Shown here piece after piece: positions 1 to 5,664 of a stretch of DNA of 12,918 bases. Origin of the DNA: CAYHDN01 sp964355425 (lineage in GTDB: Bacteria > Patescibacteriota > UBA1384 > XYA2-FULL-43-10 > CAINNR01). Under the pieces are notes generated by a model, which was not told where the DNA came from, ran no database searches, and worked only from the letters and a program-made list of their open reading frames with translations. The stretch's first letter is position 1; each line of letters opens with the position of its first letter. A program made the translations under genes and the position numbers. The stretch spans positions 1-12,918 of the forward strand of contig CAYHDN010000023.1 in the NCBI GenBank assembly GCA_964355425.1, in the 5' to 3' direction.

Positions 1-15
1 AAATTTATTCCTATT

Positions 16-25
16 TATCTTACAA
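16..25. repeat. Left arm of 10-bp inverted repeat flanking island 1
   Basis: The sequence TATCTTACAA lies just outside the GC-rich island. Its exact reverse complement TTGTAAGATA lies at 627-636, directly after the island's terminator. The pair brackets the whole foreign-looking unit and could be the remnant of insertion ends. Ten matching bases are suggestive, not proof, given the AT-rich flanks. Confidence 0.45.
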
Positions 26-61
26 GTGTTCTATTTCAAATGCGAATCTAGGGAGGCGGCG

Positions 62-574
62 TTGCCGCTCATTCCCAAGGGCATGGTCCTTGCGATCGAG
101 AACGAGCCGTCGACCGGGCTGGCGTCGTTGTCGGATGTTGACAGACTGTGCGAGTCGTTTGGCCACGACCAACGGCTCGGCGCCATCTGGGACCCGGGCA
201 ATTACGTCTACGACTGTTCGGCGATGAACACCTTTGACAATATCGGCGTTATTCTGGATCAGGTGCTGGGTGACGAGACCGTAAAGCTGAAGATCGTTGC
301 GGCCGTCCATGTCAAGGAGTGTCGCAACGCCCTAGTCAGCCTGGTGGCGGAGACAGTGGCTCTAAGCGGTGAGTATATTAGCTGGGAGGACTTCCTCGGT
401 GACGTCGATATGTCGGACTACGATGGTCCGGTTGATCTTGAGCCGCACCGGTCCGCTGTCGGCCAGCTCACCGAGGCTAGCCGGGCGATGCCGGGAGGCG
501 AGGGCTACGGCAATCCGAAGGCCTGCACCGAGGACTGGCAGACTCTCTCGAAGTACAGATCCGGGTTGAACTGA
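62..574 (+). CDS. Sugar phosphate isomerase/epimerase-like protein, C-terminal half of a TIM barrel (truncated)
   Basis: The residues resemble the C-terminal half of the xylose-isomerase-like TIM-barrel family (AP_endonuc_2 / sugar phosphate isomerase/epimerase). Recognisable blocks are a strand with AIENE, then GAIWDPGN (the metal-site D-x-x-N region), then AAVHVKE, then the late block YDGPVDLEPH. Family members are usually about 270-290 aa. This product is about 170 aa and lacks the first four or so strand-helix units, so it is probably truncated and may be inactive. The preferred start is TTG 62, five bases after a GGGAGG Shine-Dalgarno sequence at 51-56. A GTG at 26 is in frame, and the frame stays open to the left edge, so an upstream start outside the window cannot be excluded. 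The first ~45 bases are AT-rich and do not look like family sequence. The gene is GC-rich and ends in TGA, unlike its AT-rich neighbours. Its substrate is unknown. Confidence 0.6.
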   Translation: MPLIPKGMVLAIENEPSTGLASLSDVDRLCESFGHDQRLGAIWDPGNYVYDCSAMNTFDNIGVILDQVLGDETVKLKIVAAVHVKECRNALVSLVAETVALSGEYISWEDFLGDVDMSDYDGPVDLEPHRSAVGQLTEASRAMPGGEGYGNPKACTEDWQTLSKYRSGLN

Positions 575-592
575 TGGGGGGTCAAGAACGAA

Positions 593-629
593 GTGGCCGC
601 GCCGACTGGCGCGGCCACATTTATTTTTG
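593..629 (+). terminator. Rho-independent terminator of island 1
   Basis: A perfect 11-bp GC-rich stem (593-603 pairing with 608-618) with a GACT tetraloop is followed by a T-rich tract at 619-628. It lies 18 bases after the TGA stop of the isomerase-like gene. It insulates that gene from the dipeptidase gene starting at 636. Confidence 0.85.
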
Positions 630-636
630 TAAGATA
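627..636. repeat. Right arm of 10-bp inverted repeat flanking island 1
   Basis: TTGTAAGATA is the exact reverse complement of 16-25. It overlaps the terminator T-tract on one side and the first base of the dipeptidase start codon on the other. The island therefore ends essentially at the host gene's start codon. Confidence 0.45.
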
Positions 637-1262
637 TGTATATGATAATCATAAATGAATCTGGTGAAGAATTAGTCGATCTGAAAAAATTCTGTCCGGA
701 TTTTGTTATTGATCTCGAAAAAAAACGATTAGCAAAAGAAAAAACTGCTTATTTGCGAAAAGGGGTGGCAGAAATGTTAAAAAAGGCCCAGAGTTTTTTA
801 CCGAAAGGCGTTTCTTTTATCATCGGCGATGCTTGGCGTCCGAGAGAGATCCAAGAGAAAATCTTGAAAAGATTCGCCCGGCGTTTTTCGAGGGAACATT
901 CGAAATGGTCTAAAGAGCGGGTAAAACAAGAGGTTGAAATTTTCGCCGCACCGGCAAAGGGCAAGGAAGTTTCCGGCCACATGACTGGTGGCGCTGTTGA
1001 TCTACGGCTTTGGAAGGCTGGCAGAAAATTGCCAATGAAAAGCAAAAAACTTTCCTATCAAGAAAATTCCCAGTCGTATCAGCCGAAACTGCCAAAGTAT
1101 ATCAAACGCAACCGAAAAATTATGTTCGATGTGCTTAAAAAAGCCGGGCTATCAAATGTTCCAACGGAGTATTGGCACTGGTCATATGGCGACATTTGGT
1201 GGGCGAAACGAAATCATAAAAATCAGGCGATTTACGGACCCGTTGATTTTCCTAACAGCTAA
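636..1262 (+). CDS. VanX-type zinc D-alanyl-D-alanine dipeptidase (peptidase family M15D)
   Basis: The predicted role is hydrolysis of D-Ala-D-Ala dipeptide, either to recycle D-Ala or to alter cell-wall precursor pools. The 208-aa length matches VanX/DdpX (about 190-200 aa), and no signal peptide is seen, so it is probably cytoplasmic. The catalytic set is complete: Arg68 in DAWRP, zinc ligands His115 and Asp122 in SGHMTGGAVD, and Glu178 (base) with His181 (third ligand) in EYWHW. This spacing nearly matches enterococcal VanX (R71, H116, D123, E181, H184). No vanH/vanA-like genes lie nearby, so vancomycin resistance is not implied. The start is ATG 636, with a second in-frame ATG at 642. Neither has a Shine-Dalgarno sequence, and island 1 ends right at this point. 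The TAA stop lies inside a 7-bp tandem array. Confidence 0.9.
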   Translation: MYMIIINESGEELVDLKKFCPDFVIDLEKKRLAKEKTAYLRKGVAEMLKKAQSFLPKGVSFIIGDAWRPREIQEKILKRFARRFSREHSKWSKERVKQEVEIFAAPAKGKEVSGHMTGGAVDLRLWKAGRKLPMKSKKLSYQENSQSYQPKLPKYIKRNRKIMFDVLKKAGLSNVPTEYWHWSYGDIWWAKRNHKNQAIYGPVDFPNS

Positions 1263-1280
1263 TAGCTAGCAGCTAACAAC
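1253..1280 (+). repeat. Degenerate 7-bp tandem array in register with the dipeptidase stop codon
   Basis: There are four consecutive 7-mers: TAACAGC, TAATAGC, TAGCAGC and TAACAAC, fitting TA[A/G]NANC. The stop codon of the dipeptidase gene (TAA 1260-1262) is the first three bases of the second unit. A period of 7 with TAA or TAG at each unit start places stop codons in all three forward frames. A matching array follows rpoD at 5571-5598. In both cases a GC-rich island comes next. Confidence 0.75.
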
Positions 1281-1290
1281 TTTCGAATAT

Positions 1291-1319
1291 TTGACTAGTT
1301 CTTGCAAAAGGGCTATTTT
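1291..1319 (+). promoter_or_regulatory. Sigma-70-type promoter of island 2
   Basis: A -35 box TTGACT (1291-1296), a 17-bp spacer and a -10 box TATTTT (1314-1319) lie 47 bases upstream of the preferred start of the island 2 gene. The in-frame TTG at 1291 is therefore the -35 box and not a translation start. Confidence 0.65.
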
Positions 1320-1365
1320 TTATTTAAGCGCAAAAATCCCAGACCAGTCGAGGGAGGCGGGTCGA

Positions 1366-1734
1366 ATGATACTAAAAGACTTTCAGCCGGGAGAAGCCTA
1401 TATCTGTGAGGAAGAGTTCCAAAACGGCAGCGACTCACTGGTGGTCGTTCAGGGACTCATTGCATTCGACGAGGGGAGCAAGTGGGCCCGCTACCGTCGT
1501 CGGCTGTTGGCCGAACTGGGTGCGTATCTTGCGAAGTTTGCTTTCCCCTTCGGCCTCCGAAAGCTAGCGGTAGTTGAGCCGGAGCACCGACGGCCATTAC
1601 ACAGCAAGGAAAAACGGCGACGGTATTACCGGGTTGCCATTGTGTTGGTCACAAGTCCGAGGTTCGAGGAGCTAGCCTGCGAGCGAGAAAAGCTTTTGGG
1701 TCTGATTCTCGAGTCACCAAGCTACTCGGCTTGA
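1366..1734 (+). CDS. Hypothetical protein in GC-rich island 2
   Basis: I do not recognise this 122-aa product. ATG 1366 is chosen because AGGGAGG (1351-1357) stands 8 bases upstream and the promoter at 1291-1319 lies within the longer open frame. The protein is soluble-looking and mixed alpha/beta in pattern. It has an acidic N-terminal quarter, a basic central part (KWARYRRRL and, later, KEKRRRYYR), and a hydrophobic strand VAIVLV before an acidic helix. No signal peptide or membrane segment is visible. GC-rich codons and a TGA stop set it apart from the flanking AT-rich genes. It is a single-gene unit with its own promoter and terminator, which suggests horizontal acquisition. The basic patches could bind nucleic acid, but this is a guess. 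Confidence 0.7.
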   Translation: MILKDFQPGEAYICEEEFQNGSDSLVVVQGLIAFDEGSKWARYRRRLLAELGAYLAKFAFPFGLRKLAVVEPEHRRPLHSKEKRRRYYRVAIVLVTSPRFEELACEREKLLGLILESPSYSA

Positions 1735-1744
1735 GTACAATTCC

Positions 1745-1784
1745 TAGCGGATGCCGCCGAATACGGCTCCGCTATTTTCTTTTT
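1745..1784 (+). terminator. Rho-independent terminator of island 2
   Basis: TAGCGGA (1745-1751) pairs with TCCGCTA (1768-1774), and an inner GCCG/CGGC stem closes a 7-base loop with one bulged T. A T-rich run follows at 1775-1784. It begins 10 bases after the TGA stop. Confidence 0.8.
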
Positions 1785-1796
1785 AAAAAAAATCTG

Positions 1797-2645
1797 CTAT
1801 AAATTTTTTCCCTGAATCCAGTCAACAAAAGTTGGCATTTCGTCATCGATGTGGATTCTTGGCACTGCGAAGAGATCCTGACTGAATTTATGATAAACCT
1901 CATGTTTGGTCGAAACTGCCGAAAGATAGCCAGCGGTTTTTGTTTCCGTTTCAGTCGTTGCGCTAAAAGCCCCGCCAGGATAGGCGAAATAATTTACATC
2001 AATTCCTAAATTTTGGGCTAAAGTTTTTTTGCTATCAGTTAGCTCATGGCGCATTGTTTCCAAATCCATCTTTGACATGCTGTCATGATTGACCGAATGT
2101 GAGCCGATCTCCATTCCTGCGTCGCGCATTTTCTTTATCTCTTGCCAACTTAGTCCGCCAGATTTGCCGATATTGTTAATTTTCAAAAAAAACATCGCCG
2201 AAAAACCGTATTTCTGTAAAATCGGGAAACCGCTTGCGTATTGGTCGTGATCGCCATCATCAAAAGTAATTACCACTGGTTTTGCCGGCAGAGACCTCTT
2301 TTTATTCATCGCCCGGTAGTAATCATCAAACTTTATGACCTTATAACCATTGTCCAAGAGCCATTTCATCTGCTGATCAAAAATCTCCGGCGAAACCGAG
2401 TAAGAGTCCTGTGGTTCAACTTTGGCGATGTGATGGTAAAGCAAAATCGGGCAATATACATAGCCAACTTTTTTCGGAATATTTAGTGTTGTCGGTTGGA
2501 TTTTATCATCCTCCAGAACAATATTTGCTAAATCCCTTTCTTGTTTGGGAAACCACCAGAATTTCAAAAGCAAAATAAATGCATCAACAAGAAGAATAAA
2601 CACCGCCAATGTAATCAATATTACCTTGAGAACTTTTGCCACCAT
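1797..2645 (-). CDS. Membrane-anchored polysaccharide deacetylase (NodB fold)
   Basis: This 282-aa protein has an N-terminal membrane anchor (about residues 7-29) and an outward catalytic domain of carbohydrate esterase family 4. It is expected to remove acetyl groups from N-acetylated cell-surface glycans (peptidoglycan or poly-GlcNAc). Motifs in order: YHHI (70-73), seen before the fold in IcaB/PgaB-like enzymes; TFDDG (127-131) with catalytic and metal Asp129/Asp130; SHSVNH with metal ligands His183 and His187; YPGG (222-225); and a late PRIHI (262-266) that may supply the catalytic His. All key residues are present, so it should be active. The start ATG 2645 is immediately followed by GTG 2642. 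A TATAAT box ends only one base before the ATG, so the GTG could be the true leaderless start. It diverges from dnaG. Confidence 0.88.
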   Translation of the reverse strand: MVAKVLKVILITLAVFILLVDAFILLLKFWWFPKQERDLANIVLEDDKIQPTTLNIPKKVGYVYCPILLYHHIAKVEPQDSYSVSPEIFDQQMKWLLDNGYKVIKFDDYYRAMNKKRSLPAKPVVITFDDGDHDQYASGFPILQKYGFSAMFFLKINNIGKSGGLSWQEIKKMRDAGMEIGSHSVNHDSMSKMDLETMRHELTDSKKTLAQNLGIDVNYFAYPGGAFSATTETETKTAGYLSAVSTKHEVYHKFSQDLFAVPRIHIDDEMPTFVDWIQGKNL

Positions 2646-2646
2646 G

Positions 2647-2652
2647 ATTATA
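2647..2652 (-). promoter_or_regulatory. -10 box upstream of the deacetylase gene
   Basis: TATAAT on the minus strand ends one base before the annotated ATG and four bases before an in-frame GTG. No good -35 box is seen. If used, transcription would begin at or inside the first two codons, giving a leaderless message starting at the GTG. Confidence 0.4.
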
Positions 2653-2664
2653 GCTTAACCGATA

Positions 2665-2692
2665 TTGCACTGATAGTGAAGTCTGCTATATT
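2665..2692 (+). promoter_or_regulatory. Extended -10 promoter of dnaG-rpoD
   Basis: A -35 box TTGCAC (2665-2670), a 16-bp spacer and a -10 box TATATT (2687-2692) preceded by TGC (extended -10). Only nine bases separate the -10 box from ATG 2702, so the transcript should have a leader of roughly 0-3 bases. No Shine-Dalgarno sequence is present, consistent with leaderless initiation. Confidence 0.6.
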
Positions 2693-2701
2693 AAAGTTAC
2701 C

Positions 2702-4438
2702 ATGAATGAAGTTGAAGAGGTAAAAAATAAAATAGATATTGTCGAGCTGATCGGCGGCTATTTGACGTTGAAAAAAGCCGGCGTCAATTACAAAGGGCTT
2801 TGTCCGTTTCACAGTGAGAAAACACCATCTTTCATGGTTTCACCCGAGCGGCAAAGTTTCAAATGTTTTGGTTGCGGGAAAGGTGGCGATGTTTTTACTT
2901 TCATTGAAGAAATTGAAGGAATGGATTTTTATGATTCATTAAAACTTTTAGCCGCCCGCGCCGGAGTCGAATTAAAAAAGCGCCAAACTTTTTCTTATGG
3001 CGGAAAAGACATTGAACCGAGCGAAAAGACAAAGATTTTCGAAATAAATGAACTCTCGGCAAAACTTTATCATAAAATTTTAGCCGACCATCCAAAGGCC
3101 GATCATGCACGCAAATATCTTAAAAATCGCGGCATTAGCGATGAATCAATTAAGAATTTTCAGCTCGGTTATGCACCAAAATCTTGGGATCTTCTAATTA
3201 AGTTCTTGGCAAAAAAGGGCTATAGCGAAAAAGAGATTTATAAGGCCGGGCTCTTAGTATTTGGAGAGAAGGGAAAATATTGGGACCGGTTCCGTGGCCG
3301 GATTATGTTTCCAATTTCCAACATTTCCGGCCAAATCGTGGCTTTTACTGGCCGGGTTTTAGAAGATGATCCAAAAGCGGCAAAATATGTTAATTCGGCC
3401 GAGTCGCCAATTTATATTAAAGGCAAAACAATTTATGGGCTGGATCTCGCTCGAATTGAAATTAGAAGCCAGGGATATGCGGTGATGGTTGAGGGAAATA
3501 TGGACGTTATTGCCTGCCATCAGGCTGGATTTAAAAATGTGGTTGCAGTTTCCGGCACTGCGCTGACGGCTGATCAACTAAAAATTCTTGCCCGCTATAG
3601 CCCTGACGTATATTTTTGCTTCGACTCCGATTCTGCTGGCAAGACGGCATTGAAGCGGGCGATAACTTTAGCAGTGGAAAATGATATCAACGCCAAGGTT
3701 TTGACACTTCCCGGATTTAAAGACCCTGATGATGCCATAAAGTCCGATCCGAAAAATTGGCAACAGGGAATAAAATCAGCCAAACCGGCGCTTGAATACT
3801 GGATAGACAGCCTGGTTTTAGAGCATGGGGCGTCCGATGTCGGTGAAAAGAAGAAAATTTCCAAAGAAATACTACCGGTAATAAAAGTAATTTCCAACGA
3901 TTTAGAGAAAGAACATTACAGTAAATATTTGGCAATGAAACTAGCGGTCTCCGAGACCTCAATTTTATCGCAGTTAAAAAAGACTGCAGAAGTTTCCGCT
4001 CATTTAGCTTCTGACAATAAATTACAGTCGGAGCATCTAAATTATGAAAGAAGAGTCGCCGGCCTAGTTTGGCAGAAAAAATCGCTGGCTGATAAAATCC
4101 CCACTGGTTTTTATGACTTAAATTTTCAAGATCCATCGGTCAAAGAATTTTTTGATGCGATAAAGCATAATCTAGATTTGAAAAAGTTACCGTCGGAAGC
4201 CAGAAGTAAACTTGATATGTATGCTTTTGAGGCGATGAAGGAGCTGGATGAAAATGTTGAGGGGATAATTGAAGATGAATTTTCTTATCTGATCAAAAAT
4301 TTTTTTGAAAAGAGAAAAGATCGGATCAAGGCAGATTACGCAGAAAAAATTGCTGGGGCCGAAGCAACAGGCGACAGAGAGAAAATCAAACAGTTGATGA
4401 CCGAGTTCCAATCTGTTATAATTAGTGAAGAAAAATAA
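2702..4438 (+). CDS. dnaG: DNA primase DnaG
   Basis: This enzyme synthesises the RNA primers for chromosomal replication, working with the replicative helicase at the fork. It is 578 aa, near the usual 580-600. The N-terminal zinc-binding domain has ligands Cys34, His37, Cys55 and Cys58 (CPFH...CFGC). The RNA-polymerase core includes FRGRIMFPI (197-205). The Toprim motifs are VEGNMD with Glu264 and FDSDSAG with Asp308/Asp310, then DPDD (341-344). The usual EGYMD and FDGD residues are replaced by Asn and Ser at non-metal positions. The C-terminal ~150 residues are helical and weakly conserved, as expected for the helicase-binding region. The gene is followed after 15 bases by rpoD, recalling the dnaG-rpoD macromolecular-synthesis operon, but no rpsU precedes it. 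Initiation appears leaderless. Confidence 0.97.
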   Translation: MNEVEEVKNKIDIVELIGGYLTLKKAGVNYKGLCPFHSEKTPSFMVSPERQSFKCFGCGKGGDVFTFIEEIEGMDFYDSLKLLAARAGVELKKRQTFSYGGKDIEPSEKTKIFEINELSAKLYHKILADHPKADHARKYLKNRGISDESIKNFQLGYAPKSWDLLIKFLAKKGYSEKEIYKAGLLVFGEKGKYWDRFRGRIMFPISNISGQIVAFTGRVLEDDPKAAKYVNSAESPIYIKGKTIYGLDLARIEIRSQGYAVMVEGNMDVIACHQAGFKNVVAVSGTALTADQLKILARYSPDVYFCFDSDSAGKTALKRAITLAVENDINAKVLTLPGFKDPDDAIKSDPKNWQQGIKSAKPALEYWIDSLVLEHGASDVGEKKKISKEILPVIKVISNDLEKEHYSKYLAMKLAVSETSILSQLKKTAEVSAHLASDNKLQSEHLNYERRVAGLVWQKKSLADKIPTGFYDLNFQDPSVKEFFDAIKHNLDLKKLPSEARSKLDMYAFEAMKELDENVEGIIEDEFSYLIKNFFEKRKDRIKADYAEKIAGAEATGDREKIKQLMTEFQSVIISEEK

Positions 4439-4453
4439 CTAAAAACTACTCAA

Positions 4454-5566
4454 GTGGCGAAAAAGGTTCCAAAATATATCAAAGAGGAGCCTTTGCCTTT
4501 TTCTCCGGAAATCAACCGGCTTTTGGAAAAGGGCAAAGCTCATGGCTACGTGACGATGAAGGAGATGCTCCAGGTTTTTCCTTATGCCGAGGAGGATGTT
4601 ACTACCCTGGATGAGATTTTTGATTATCTCATTACGCGAGGCATTGATGTTCAGGAAGAGGATCAATCAGTCTCGATTCTGGAAAATATTATTGGCGGGC
4701 AGCGAGTCGAGAACGATATTATGGAAGGGTTAGAGCAAATTTCTGACGACTCGGTCCGGATGTATTTGCGGGAAATCGGCCGGATTCCACTTTTAACAAC
4801 GGAGGAAGAGATTCGTCTAGCTAAAAGAATTGAAAAAGGCGATCAACTGGCAAAGCGCCGGCTGGCTGAAGCCAATTTACGGCTGGTGGTATCAATTGCC
4901 AAAAAATATATCGGCCGCGGATTATCACTTCTGGATGCGATTCAAGAGGGAAACACTGGATTGATGCGGGCTGTAGAAAAATTTGACTATAAGAAAGGTT
5001 ATAAGTTTTCGACCTATGCTACTTGGTGGATCCGGCAAGCGATCACCAGAGCGATTGCCGATCAAGCACGAACAATCCGGATTCCGGTTCATATGATTGA
5101 AACGATCAATAAATTAATTCGTGTTCAGCGCCAACTAGTGCAGGATCTTGGTCGCGAGCCGGCAGCGGAAGAAATTGCTCACGAAATGGGTATCGATGTT
5201 GAAAAAGTTGAGCATATTATTAAGATTTCGCAGGAAACAGTCTCGCTTGAATCTCCGGTAGGCGAGGAGTCCGACTCAAAACTTGGGGATTTCATTGAGG
5301 ATGATAAAAACCTGTCACCGGAAGAAAATGCAATTTATCAGCTTTTGAAAGGCGATGTTAACCGGTTTTTAGAATTTCTTTCGCCGCGAGAGCAGAAAGT
5401 CTTAAAAATGCGTTTCGGCTTGGAAACTGGCCGGACTCATACACTAGAGGAAGTCGGCAAGGAGTTTGGAGTTACCCGCGAGCGAATTCGGCAAATTGAG
5501 GCCAAAGCACTGCAAAAATTAAAAAAGTCCGAGCAATCGGAAAGTCTACATACATACATTAAGTAA
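4454..5566 (+). CDS. rpoD: Primary RNA polymerase sigma factor (sigma-70/SigA)
   Basis: This is the housekeeping sigma factor, 370 aa, which directs RNA polymerase to -10/-35 promoters. Region 1.1 is present (about 15-70, HGYVTMKEML), showing it is a primary sigma. Region 1.2 follows (99-130, DSVRMYLREIGRIPLL). Region 2 (about 137-215) contains RLVVSIAKKY, DAIQEGN, the -10-reading stretch KFSTYATWWIRQAI, and RIPVHM. Region 3 is about 216-290. Region 4 (about 303-358) has PREQKVLKMRFGL and the -35-reading helix-turn-helix VTRERIRQIEAKALQKL. There is no non-conserved insert between 1.2 and 2, as in SigA of Gram-positive type. The start is GTG 4454 with no Shine-Dalgarno sequence, 15 bases after dnaG. 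It is probably expressed from the dnaG promoter. The TAA stop is in phase with a 7-bp repeat array. Confidence 0.97.
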   Translation: MAKKVPKYIKEEPLPFSPEINRLLEKGKAHGYVTMKEMLQVFPYAEEDVTTLDEIFDYLITRGIDVQEEDQSVSILENIIGGQRVENDIMEGLEQISDDSVRMYLREIGRIPLLTTEEEIRLAKRIEKGDQLAKRRLAEANLRLVVSIAKKYIGRGLSLLDAIQEGNTGLMRAVEKFDYKKGYKFSTYATWWIRQAITRAIADQARTIRIPVHMIETINKLIRVQRQLVQDLGREPAAEEIAHEMGIDVEKVEHIIKISQETVSLESPVGEESDSKLGDFIEDDKNLSPEENAIYQLLKGDVNRFLEFLSPREQKVLKMRFGLETGRTHTLEEVGKEFGVTRERIRQIEAKALQKLKKSEQSESLHTYIK

Positions 5567-5570
5567 AAAA

Positions 5571-5598
5571 TAATATCTAATATCTAAAATCTAAAATC
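5571..5598 (+). repeat. 7-bp tandem array after rpoD, in register with its stop codon
   Basis: The units are TAATATC, TAATATC, TAAAATC and TAAAATC. The rpoD stop begins exactly one 7-base period earlier (5564, TAAAAAA, a degenerate unit). The consensus is the same as for the array at 1253-1280. The array is followed by the shared terminator and GC-rich island 3. Confidence 0.75.
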
Positions 5599-5608
5599 AT
5601 TGAACCAA

Positions 5609-5641
5609 TAAAAAAGGCGCGCCAGCTAAAGCGCGCTTTTG
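5609..5641. terminator. Bidirectional terminator between rpoD and island 3
   Basis: An A-rich tract (5608-5615), a GCGCGC/GCGCGC stem with one extra G on the left arm, and a TTTT tract (5637-5640) make a hairpin that works in both directions. It ends the dnaG-rpoD transcript on plus and the island 3 gene on minus, where the run of Ts is longer. Confidence 0.75.
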
Positions 5642-5664
5642 CGTCTGTCATTCTTGATGAGCGA

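Noticed and set aside
1291..1365. Longer version of the island 2 gene beginning at TTG 1291
   Set aside because: The TTG is the -35 box of a good promoter, and ATG 1366 has AGGGAGG at the right distance.
26..1785. Islands as integron cassettes with attC sites
   Set aside because: The 3' hairpins are followed by T-tracts and act as terminators. No attC core pattern or integrase is seen, islands are dispersed and oriented both ways.
1312..1786. GCTATTTT direct repeat (1312 and 1771) as a target-site duplication of island 2
   Set aside because: The right copy is part of the terminator stem and T-tract, and the left copy overlaps the -10 box; both have a functional explanation.
3595..4136. Open frames of 100 and 139 codons antisense to dnaG
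   Set aside because: They lie fully inside a well-conserved primase gene, with no ribosome site and no recognisable protein features.
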